From JAGMDK01 sp023128695 (GTDB taxonomy: Bacteria > Planctomycetota > Phycisphaerae > UBA1845 > Fen-1342), in the NCBI GenBank assembly GCA_030628805.1, contig DAOVQG010000029.1, positions 1-24,713 on the forward strand: 24,713 nt of DNA. The letters are read 5' to 3'. The number at the start of each line of letters is the position of its first letter. Position 1 is the first letter of the stretch. The notes beneath the pieces are model-generated. The model saw nothing but the letters and a program-made list of their open reading frames with translations. It was not told the origin of the DNA and searched no databases. Shown piece by piece: positions 7,118-14,500 of the stretch. The position numbers and the translations under genes are program-made.

Positions 7118-8492
7118 GCGTTGCCGATACGATCGTCTGCTGAGCCTCGGGCTCGTTGTTCTGTTGCTGGGGGTCGGCCTCGTCTCGTTCAATCGGGCCG
7201 CTCGCGGGCGCTACGATTTTCACCACTTTTACCTCGATGCACGCTACGTGTGGGAGCACGGCGAGTTGAACCCGAATAACACCCTTCCCCGCTCGAACGA
7301 AGAGCGACAGTTGCCGTTTTACCTGCCGGTAGTCGCGCTGGCGCTGTCCCCGCTCACCGCCCTGGGGCGACAGCCGGCGGCCTTGGTGTGGGCGGCGGCG
7401 CAGGTGGCGACCCTGGGGTACGGCCTCCGCGTGCTGCGGCAGTGGGGTGCCGAAAACAAGGCAGACGCTCGGGGGACGGCGGCGTTCGCGCTGGCGACCT
7501 TGCTGGCGGTGCCAGTCTTATATGAAGCCGGCAAGTTCAATCAACTCAGCTATTTCGTGCTGGCGTTGGTGCTCGGAGCAACCGCGGCACTCGATCACAA
7601 GCGGCCCCGCACGGCCGGGGCGCTGCTCGGGGCGGCCGCCGTACTGAAGCTGCTGCCGGGGATTTTCCTGGTGTGGCTGCTCTTGAAGCGACGCTGGTCA
7701 GCCGCGGTCTCGTTCGTGGCGGCGGCGGTCGGCCTGGCTCTCCTCCCGCCCTTGGCTGTGTTCGGGCCGCACAAGACGGTCGAGTACCATCAGCAATGGT
7801 GGGAACACAACGTCCGCGGCGATTCGGCGGCAGGCCTGTTGAACGCCGACTTGCCCGAGCATTTTATCGATCGCCGGAACCAGTCGATTGTGCAGGTGGT
7901 GGCGCGGCTGGCGTGGCCGGAGCATCCGTACGCGGCCCCACGGCAACCCCTACGGCTCGATCAGCGAACGTGTACGTGGCTGGCATACCTGCTCAGCGGC
8001 GGTCTGTTTCTGGTGCTGTTGTGGGCCACGCGCAGGCCGTGGAAACGCCTGTCGATCCCACGCCGGCACGCGGAAGCCGCCCTCTACGCGCTGGGGATGC
8101 TCGTGTTCTCCCCGCTCCTGCGACAGTACTACCTCGTCTGGGCGGTGCCGGCGCTGGTGCTGTTGGCACGGGCGGCGGCGGACGAAAGTATCCGCCGGGT
8201 CCAGCGGCTGGGGGTGAGCGTCAACATAGTGGGTGGGGCGGGCCGCCGTGCCCGCCAGTACGGACCAATGGCGGCCGCGGAGGGCCGCCCCACCGGTTTA
8301 CCCACTTTCCTGACGCCCACCCAGCGGCTGGGGCAGATCGGGTTGCTCGTGTGGGCCGCGGGGATGCTCGCCTGGATCTGGCCGGCGGCGCGTGTGCTTG
8401 GGGCGCACCTGGTCATGCTGATCGCGCTCGGCATTCTGCTGTTGTGGGCGACTCATACGCGGGACAGGGAGCGAGTGCTCTCGCGGGAGTAG
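7110..8492 (+). CDS. GT87/DUF2029-type polytopic membrane glycosyltransferase (second), with in-frame insertion
   Basis: A 460-residue paralogue of the preceding protein, starting at an ATG that overlaps the upstream stop. Shared landmarks are DFHHFYLDARYVWEHGELNP near the N terminus, FNQLSYFVLALVL, AAVLKLLPGIFLVWLLLKRR, FGPHKTVEYHQQWWEHNV, and PLLRQYYLVWAVPALVLLARA. Residues ~365-404 (VSVNIVGGAGRRARQYGPMA and on) do not fit the family. They are encoded by a copy of a palindromic DNA repeat found between genes at 21655-21771. Deleting 120 bp would join RRVQRLG directly to QIGLLVWAAGML and restore the spacing seen in the upstream paralogue. The insertion lies in a loop before the last helices, so the enzyme may tolerate it. 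Confidence 0.78.
   Translation: MRERCRYDRLLSLGLVVLLLGVGLVSFNRAARGRYDFHHFYLDARYVWEHGELNPNNTLPRSNEERQLPFYLPVVALALSPLTALGRQPAALVWAAAQVATLGYGLRVLRQWGAENKADARGTAAFALATLLAVPVLYEAGKFNQLSYFVLALVLGATAALDHKRPRTAGALLGAAAVLKLLPGIFLVWLLLKRRWSAAVSFVAAAVGLALLPPLAVFGPHKTVEYHQQWWEHNVRGDSAAGLLNADLPEHFIDRRNQSIVQVVARLAWPEHPYAAPRQPLRLDQRTCTWLAYLLSGGLFLVLLWATRRPWKRLSIPRRHAEAALYALGMLVFSPLLRQYYLVWAVPALVLLARAAADESIRRVQRLGVSVNIVGGAGRRARQYGPMAAAEGRPTGLPTFLTPTQRLGQIGLLVWAAGMLAWIWPAARVLGAHLVMLIALGILLLWATHTRDRERVLSRE
8209..8325 (+). repeat. Palindromic repeat Q inside the second glycosyltransferase gene
   Basis: These 117 bp match the reverse complement of 21655-21771 with about five substitutions. The core is a long hairpin: ggtggggcgggc with its partner ggccgccccacc at the other end, 25-nt arms with a few mismatches. 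The 13-bp string ccagcggctgggg occurs at both 8201-8213 and 8321-8333, exactly 120 bp apart, so the insertion keeps the reading frame. Confidence 0.85.
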
Positions 8493-8532
8493 CGGAACTA
8501 GAGACTAGAAACTAGACCTTATCACCTTGTCA

Positions 8533-8772
8533 CGTTCCCACGTTCCCACGTTCCCACGTTCCCACGTTCCCACGTTCCCACGCTCCCACGTCCCCACGTC
8601 CCCACGTCCCCACGTCCCCACGTCCCCACGTCCCCACGTTCCCACGTTCCCACGTTCCCACGTCCCCACGTCCCCACGTCCCCACGTTCCCACGTTCCCA
8701 CGTTCCCACGTTCCCACGTTCCCACGTTCCCACGTCCCCACGTTCCCACGTTCCCACGTTCCCACATTCCCA
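8533..8772. repeat. Tandem array: 30 copies of an 8-bp unit
   Basis: Consecutive units cgttccca or cgtcccca, with one cgctccca (unit 7) and one cattccca (unit 30), without a single length error. Variants come in blocks: 6 T-type, 1 odd, 6 C-type, 3 T, 3 C, 6 T, 1 C, 3 T, 1 odd. Because 8 is not a multiple of 3, three units encode an 8-residue repeat (VGTWERGN-like on minus, HVPTFPRS-like on plus), and long frames stay open on both strands. No start signal supports translation. It fills most of the 317-bp convergent gap between the glycosyltransferase and fabF genes; the rest holds gaactagagactagaaacta before it and nothing I recognise after it. Confidence 0.95.
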
Positions 8773-8809
8773 CGGCCGGCACGGGGGCCGGGCGCTACAT
8801 TTGTGGGCA

Positions 8810-10048
8810 TTACAGCTTTTTGAAGATGACGCAGGTGTTGTGGCCGCCGAAGCCGAAGGAGTTGTTCATTACGTAGCGGACCTGGGCGTCGCGGGCGGTG
8901 AGGGGGACGTAATCCAGGTCGCACTCGGGGTCGGGGTGGTGCAGATTGATGGTCGGGGGCAGCGTCTGGTGCCGTATGGCCATCACGCCGGCGATGGCCT
9001 CGACGCCGGCGGTGGCTCCGAGCAGATGCCCGATCGCACTCTTGGTGCTGCTGATCGCGACTTTGTGGGCGGCCGGGCCGAAAACGATCTTGAGCGCCCT
9101 GGTCTCGGCGATGTCCCCCAGAATGGTGGCAGTGCCGTGGGCGTTTATGTAATCCACGTCCTCCGGGTTGAGAGCCGCATCGGCCAGCGCCAGGGACATG
9201 GACCGGGCGGCGCCGATCCCTTCGGGTTCGGGCTGGACGATGTCGCTGGCGTCAGCGGTCGCGCCGTACCCGATGACCTCGCACAGAATCGGGGCCCCGC
9301 GGCGCCGGGCGTGCTCGTACTCCTCAAACAGCAGCAGGCCGGCCCCTTCGCTGAGGACAAACCCGTCGCGATCCTTGTCGAAGGGCCGCGAGGCGCCCGG
9401 CGGATCGTCGTTGCGGGTGCTGAGGGCCCTCATCGCGGCAAATGCGGAAATGCCCAACTGCGTCAGGCAGGCCTCGGCACCGCCGGTTATGATCATGTCC
9501 ACGTCGCCGCGGAGGATGAGGTGGCGGGCTTCCCCCATGGCGGTGCTGGCCGAGGCGCAGGCCGTCGACATCGAGGCGCTGGGCCCCTGGAAGTTCAGCG
9601 CGATAGACAGATTGCCCGCGCCGGCGTTGGCCATCAGCTTGGGGATCGTGAAGGCGGAGACCTTGGTGGGTCCTTTCTGGAGTAGGCGCAGGTGCTGGTC
9701 CTCCAGCTCCTTCAGGCCGCCGATGCCGGTCCCGAGGATGACGCCGGCCCGGTGCGGGTTGAACTGCCCGTCCTGGAGTCCGGCTTGGGCGAAGGCTTGT
9801 TTGCCGGCGACGAAGGCGAATTGCGCGAAGCGGTCCATCCGCTTGGCGGCGCGGACCTCCAGATGGAGAGTCGGGTCGAAGTCGAGGCACTCACCCCCGA
9901 CATGCACGGCCTGCTTGTGGTGTTCGAACAGGGTGATCGTGCGGATGCCGCTGCGGCCCGAGATCAGCCCGTCCCAATACGACTCCACCGACGCGCCCAG
10001 CGGCGTGATCGCGCCCAGTCCGGTGATCACAACGCGACGTTCACCCAC
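8810..10048 (-). CDS. fabF: Beta-ketoacyl-ACP synthase II
   Basis: Condensing enzyme of type II fatty-acid synthesis; joins malonyl-ACP to a growing acyl-ACP. The 412-residue length equals that of E. coli FabF. The catalytic triad is visible: Cys164 in STACASASTAMGEA, His304 in INAHGTATILGD and His341 in STKSAIGHLLGA. Start VVITGLGAITPLG and end NNSFGFGGHNTCVIF are also typical. The start codon is GTG at 10048 with GGAG eight bases upstream. It follows acpP by 20 bp on the same strand, the standard acpP-fabF arrangement, and is probably cotranscribed from the acpP promoter. No terminator is obvious; the 8-bp tandem array begins 37 bp after the stop. Confidence 0.96.
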   Translation of the reverse strand: MGERRVVITGLGAITPLGASVESYWDGLISGRSGIRTITLFEHHKQAVHVGGECLDFDPTLHLEVRAAKRMDRFAQFAFVAGKQAFAQAGLQDGQFNPHRAGVILGTGIGGLKELEDQHLRLLQKGPTKVSAFTIPKLMANAGAGNLSIALNFQGPSASMSTACASASTAMGEARHLILRGDVDMIITGGAEACLTQLGISAFAAMRALSTRNDDPPGASRPFDKDRDGFVLSEGAGLLLFEEYEHARRRGAPILCEVIGYGATADASDIVQPEPEGIGAARSMSLALADAALNPEDVDYINAHGTATILGDIAETRALKIVFGPAAHKVAISSTKSAIGHLLGATAGVEAIAGVMAIRHQTLPPTINLHHPDPECDLDYVPLTARDAQVRYVMNNSFGFGGHNTCVIFKKL

Positions 10049-10068
10049 GGCACCGCTCCAGCGTGTGA

Positions 10069-10329
10069 TTACTTATTGTTGGGGCTATTGAAGTGCTCGA
10101 TGATGAAGTCGATGGCCATCCCGACGGTCTGGATCTTCTCCGCCTCCTCGTCCGGGATGCTCATCTCGAACTCGTCCTCGAACTCCATCACCAACTCGAC
10201 CGTGTCGAGTGAGTCGGCGTTGAGGTCGTTCACGAACGAGGTCTCGCGGGTAATCTCCGATTCGGCCACGCCCATCTGTTCGGCAACGATCTTCTTGACC
10301 TTGGCTTCGATCTCAGACGTTTCAGGCAC
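10069..10329 (-). CDS. acpP: Acyl carrier protein
   Basis: An 86-residue acidic protein carrying acyl chains on phosphopantetheine during fatty-acid synthesis. The modification site is Ser40 in FVNDLNADSLDTVELVMEFE, the canonical DSLD context, followed by the usual IPDEEAEKIQTVGMAIDFI helix. The start is a GTG at 10329 (product begins MPETSEIEAKV) because GGAGG stands about 8 nt before it and homologues start here. The frame is open further upstream, but that extension has no ACP character. First gene of the acpP-fabF pair. Confidence 0.95.
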   Translation of the reverse strand: MPETSEIEAKVKKIVAEQMGVAESEITRETSFVNDLNADSLDTVELVMEFEDEFEMSIPDEEAEKIQTVGMAIDFIIEHFNSPNNK

Positions 10330-10520
10330 GAGTGGTCCTCCTGCGGCTGTCAAGGCTTCCCCCATGGAAGCCTGCCTGTATCTACCGGGAGCAATCGGAT
10401 CGTGCAAGTGCCGCCGACCGATCGACTGCCCGCGTCCACGTCTCGCCTCGCCGCCCACAAGCATTTTCGGCGTCGAGGTCAAACCCTCGCCCAATGGGGA
10501 GGACATCCAAAACGGCGGGA

Positions 10521-10549
10521 TGATAAAGGTTTCGCGGCCCGTTGCCAAG
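10521..10549 (-). promoter_or_regulatory. Sigma70-type promoter for acpP-fabF
   Basis: On the minus strand, TTGGCA (10544-10549) and TATCAT (10521-10526) are separated by 17 bp, each one base from consensus. The predicted leader before the acpP GTG is about 185 nt. The stretch 10330-10520 otherwise shows no gene. Confidence 0.5.
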
Positions 10550-10599
10550 GCGCCGTCAGCCCCGATCGGGCACTTTGTTCCGGGGCATTGAACGCTGCC

Positions 10600-10836
10600 G
10601 ACGGAAAATGCAGCGGCCGGGCGGCTTGCCGCCAACTCGACGGCTCATGCAGCCTCACGGGTGGCGTGGATTGCAGTGGGCAGGATATCGATTACTGCGT
10701 CACGGCGATGAACGACAACGTGGCGGCCTGGGAAGCCATGTTCCTCCCCGGCACGCCGACGTGCTCTTTCTGGAACAACGACGTCAACGTCGACGGAACC
10801 GTGCTTCGCCTGAACAACACCACTGCTCAAGAGCAG
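10600..10836 (+). pseudogene. Broken fragment of a secreted Cys-rich, dockerin-like planctomycete protein
   Basis: One frame reads KCSGRAACRQLDGSCSLTGG, then CSGQDIDYCVTAMNDNVAAW, EAMFLPGTPTCSFWNNDVNV and DGTVLRLNNTT. The ACxxLDGSCxLT piece resembles the LGACC/DGSC modules of planctomycete secreted proteins. The DIDY...NDVNVDGTV part resembles the tail of their dockerin-like calcium repeats. No start, ribosome site or signal peptide precedes it, the second half of the calcium loop (usually FxDINPFV) is missing after DGTV, and the sequence runs into palindromic repeats. It is probably the 3' relic of a larger gene. Confidence 0.5.
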
Positions 10837-11086
10837 TGCCACACCGTCAGTGCCACACGCCGCAAGGGATGGGGCACCCATCGAAGCTGGAACGAGAATC
10901 CTTTCTCGTTCCCCCTTTCTGCCGGATTCCCATCCGGCACACGATGCGGGAAGGGATTCCCGCAGTTGCTGGGTGCGAGAAAGGATTCTCGCACCAGCGG
11001 CAGCGGCAGCGGCGTGCCACTGCTGTGTCAGCAGTGCATCCCCGAAGTCCTCACATCCTCGCGAAAACACTGCTCACAGAGCAGTG
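10821..11086. repeat. Short palindromes with constant arms and changing loops, plus a 10-bp hairpin
   Basis: Three hairpins share one arm type: cactgctc-aa-gagcagtg (10821-10838), cactgctg-tgt-cagcagtg (11018-11036) and cactgctc-aca-gagcagtg (11068-11086); a fourth, identical to the first, is at 11348-11365. The second differs at both sides of the closing pair (C-G to G-C), keeping the stem. Between them lies ggtgcgagaa-agga-ttctcgcacc (10972-10995), present in inverted orientation at 21781-21804. Confidence 0.75.
10873..10965 (+). repeat. 93-bp direct repeat with three hairpins, copy 1
   Basis: Identical to 11119-11211 except for one base. It contains three successive small hairpins: aacgaga-atcctt-tctcgtt (10891-10910), gccgga-ttccca-tccggc, and tgcggga-agggat-tcccgca. 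Non-coding in appearance. Confidence 0.85.
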
Positions 11087-11118
11087 GCAACCGTCAGTGC
11101 CACCCGCCGAAGCGACGA

Positions 11119-11211
11119 GGCACCCATCGAAGCTGGAACGAGAATCCTTTCTCGTTCCCCCTTTCTGCCGGATTCCCATCCGGCACACGATGCGGGAAGG
11201 GTTTCCCGCAG
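11119..11211 (+). repeat. 93-bp direct repeat with three hairpins, copy 2
   Basis: Second copy of 10873-10965 (92 of 93 positions). The similarity continues weakly some 30 bp upstream (accgtcagtgccac shared), so the ancestral unit was longer and included the cactgct palindrome. Confidence 0.85.
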
Positions 11212-11216
11212 ATGGC

Positions 11217-11276
11217 GAAATAGGTATGGTGTCCCCCGATTGTGTGGAAATAGGTATGGTGTCCCCCGATTGTGTG
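11217..11276 (+). repeat. Perfect 30-bp tandem duplication
   Basis: Two identical adjacent 30-bp units, each starting gaaataggtatggtgtcccc. They follow directly after the second 93-bp repeat. The stretch 11277-11461 holds only the fourth cactgct palindrome and no gene I can support. Confidence 0.95.
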
Positions 11277-11461
11277 CACACAGCGGACCCCAGTCGGCGG
11301 GCCGAACGTGTCCATTCGTATGGATGCCCCGTTCGCCTGACCGACACCACTGCTCAAGAGCAGTGCCACCCACCGCTGCCTTTTCTGCCCACCTTCTCTG
11401 TTTCAAGTTGGTGCGTCAAGACGCACCCTACACTGCTGGCGTGCGCAGGGCTTAGCGCGCG

Positions 11462-11591
11462 CTAGCAGTCTGTCGGACTTAGGGTTCGAAAACACCGTGG
11501 GAGCGCGCCCATGTGGGTCGGCACCCCAGGGTCCAGACACCGAAGAGAGGCATAGAAAGCCACAAAACGGCTAAGTCCGACAGACTGCTAG
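11462..11591. mobile_element. 130-bp MITE-like element with perfect 21-bp inverted ends
   Basis: The ends 11462-11482 (ctagcagtctgtcggactta plus g) and 11571-11591 are exact reverse complements over 21 bp; complementarity stops sharply on both sides. The 88-bp interior has no reading frame. Both ends carry CTAG. The right end overlaps the RHS gene: its stop codon (11588-11590 on the minus strand) is the TAG of the terminal CTAG. A related element with similar ends is at 23205-23350. No transposase is present here, so it would be non-autonomous. Confidence 0.75.
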
Positions 11592-14500
11592 GCTTCACGC
11601 TCTAGCTTCTGCGGGCGCCCTGGGCGGCCATCTGGTTTTATCCGCCAGTATGTATCATACACTCCATCTCCATCGAGATCATAGACGTCATACGTCCCAC
11701 CCCATCTGCCTATGACCCGTTTGGGCGGCTTCGGCGTCTTCTTTTTCTTCTTCTCTGGCTCCGGCGGATTACCTTCACACGATTGGGTGCTGGGATCGCA
11801 GTCGTCGGCCGGTTCTGGTTCACAGCATTGGGAGCTCGGATCACATTGAAGACCGAGGGGATCGAGCCAACTGACCGCATTATTGCCGACGTACGTGAGT
11901 GCGTTCCCGAGATTGAGTCGATCTCCCCACGTTCCAATCACGTCACCCTCTGTGAACCGCCCAGCCTCCGGGTCCAGGTCGCGCGTACGGTAGTGATACA
12001 GTCCTGTTTCTGCGTCGTAACGGCGGCCGGTGAAGAGGTAGGCATTGGCGATGCTCGATTGGCCGATGTCGTTCCAGGCCGCATCCATAAACTGCGGCTG
12101 GCCGTAGTCGGCGTATTCGTAGCGCTCGACGAGAGTGGCGGTGTCATCGGTGACGGCCATGACGTTGAACATGTCGTCGGTGTGGTAGTAGTAGTCCGTG
12201 CCGCTGCGCTGCATGGTCAGGACTTCGTCGATGTAGTTGCCGTAGACGTACGTGGCCAGCGTGTTGGGAACGGGCGTGGCGTTGTCCTGCTCCTCGTAGA
12301 CTTGCCACTGTAGCTGACCGCCGTAAATAAAGCGGGTCTCGGTTGGGCCGCCGTTGAGACCGTCGGCGTCGATAATCTTGGCGATCCGGCGGCCGAAGCA
12401 GTCGTATTTGTACTCATGCCGCTGGCCGGCAGGGATGGACGCGTTGTCCATGTACTCGACCATCCGGTTGGCGTAGTCGTACGTGATGCCCGCCAGCGGG
12501 GGCGTGCCGCCGGTGTCAGTGCGTACGGTCAGGTTGCCGTTGGCGTCGTACTGGTGCTCGTCGGGCGGCAGCGTGGTGTACTGGTTCATCTGGTAGTCGG
12601 CCGGATCGGGCAGCGTCGGGTCCATGGTGTAAGGGCCGACGTACTCGCCGGGGACCGACGGCAACGTGCCGGTCTCGGCCACGTCCGTGCGGTTGTGGAC
12701 ACCATCGAGGTCGTACAGCGTGTCGCGGTCGTAGCCGTGGGGGTTGGCCGGGTCGTACGCCGGCGGGTCGGGGATAAGCGATCCCGCCACGATGGTGCGG
12801 ACCATGCGATTGGCGGGGTCATAGTAGTAGTTGTGCGTCACGCCGGTCAGCGCGTTGGTGCGGGAGGTCTTGTTGTGGCTGCTCGTGCAGCAGCCGGCGC
12901 CCCAGGTGTACGTGCGGTTGTCGAGCGTGGTCGGCGTGCCGTCGGGGTCGAACTGGTGCAGCGTGCCGGCGACCTGGCGGACGTACTGGAGCGGATCGTA
13001 GCTGTAGGTCAGGCGGGTGTTGTTGCTGTAGTCCCGCTCGGCGACGCGGTTGCCGATGTAGCGGTAAGTTGCGATATCCGCGGGGACAGCATCCGAGACG
13101 GTGGCGATGCGGTCCAGCGGGTCGTAGGTGAACGTGACCACGCGGCCGCCGGGGTAGGTGCTGGCCAGCAGGTTGCCGACGCCGTCGTACGTGGCGGCGA
13201 CCGTCTGGTCTGGGCCGGCGGCGATGCTGAGCGTCTCGACGACGACGTTGTTCAGCGAATCGTAGATCCGCTCCACGACGCTGCCAGTACCCGAGTCGTT
13301 GCCGTTGGCTGCGTACACGATGCGTGAGAGGCCGTCGTACTTGTACTGCTCCCAGGTTGTATCCGACGAGACACCCGACGCAGGGTCGATTGTAATGATG
13401 CGATCCGTCAGCCGATCCAGCAGGTCGTAGGTGTTGGTGACGACCGAGCCGTTGGCGTCGGTCGATTGGGTGACGTTGCCGTGGACATCGTAGACAAAGG
13501 TCTTTGCCGTGTCGTCGGCGTAATCGATCGCGGTCCGGCGGTTCAGGGCGTCGTGGGTGTACTGCGTGGCGTTGCCGTTGTCGTCGGTCTGGGCGATCAG
13601 GCGGGAAGAGTCGTCCCAGGTCTGCGAAGTGATGATGTCGTCCGCGTCGCCCACGTTCGCCCCGTCGCCGTCCATGTCGCGAATGGTTTGCACGAGCCGG
13701 CCGAGGCCGTCATAGACGTAGCGGGTCTGGTGGCCGGCGGCGTTGACGTGTAGGACGCGGTTATTGCGGGAGTCGTAGAGATAGTACTGGACGTTCCCGG
13801 CGTTGTCCGTCGTGGTGGCCAGGCGGTTGAGCTCGTCGTAGGTGTTGGTGGTGGTGAAGGTCTCCGGCTCGAAGCACAAGCCGCAGCCGAGTTGCTCCAC
13901 CTGTTCGGCGCAGACGCTGTCCCATTCCACGTTGCAGCAGTCGGGATACTCCGCGCAGACGCAGGCGGCGATGTCCGGGTCGCTGCACCCGGCGCCGTGG
14001 CCGGTCTCACAGCAATTGTGCTCGACGGAGGCAACTTTCTCGACGATGGTGACGACGTTGGAGTTGTCGTCGTAGGTCAGGTCGTGCCGGTTGCCGCGCG
14101 GGTCGAGGACAACGTTGCGGCGGTTGACGTCGTCGTAGGCGAACTCGTAGAGGTGTTCGTTGTCGTCATGCGTGAGGATCACCTGCGAGGCGTCACTGGA
14201 GAGGATGTTCAAGGTGGCGTAACCGGGATCGAACCAGCGTTCGCGCGCGTGGACGCGGTTCCACGCGTCGTAGCTGTTGATGACCTCGGAGAGCAACTCA
14301 TTGCCGGCGGAACCCACTACGTCGATTCGTTCGCCGTTGATCTGCGTGGTGATCAGGTTGCCGGCCGCGTCGTATTCATAGCTGGTGACGTTACCCATCG
14401 GGTCGAGGTAGGCTTGGCCGTTCGAGCTCCACATGCGGTTATATCCGTCGTATTGGTAGGCGTGGTCGCGCGGCGTGCCCTCAATGCCGACCGATCTGGT

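Noticed and set aside
8533..8772. CRISPR array
   Set aside because: Contiguous 8-bp units without spacers; no cas genes in the window.
8505..8924. Minus- and plus-strand frames across the 8-bp tandem array
   Set aside because: Open only because the unit lacks stop triplets in these frames; no ribosome site, and one overlaps the fabF end.
10069..10635. 188-residue version of the acyl carrier protein
   Set aside because: The upstream 100 residues have no ACP similarity, while the GTG at 10329 has a strong Shine-Dalgarno and gives the normal length.
10542..11465. Overlapping plus-strand frames of 200-307 residues across the palindrome field
   Set aside because: They translate the same hairpin repeats in different frames; only the short dockerin-like stretch near 10600-10836 has protein character.
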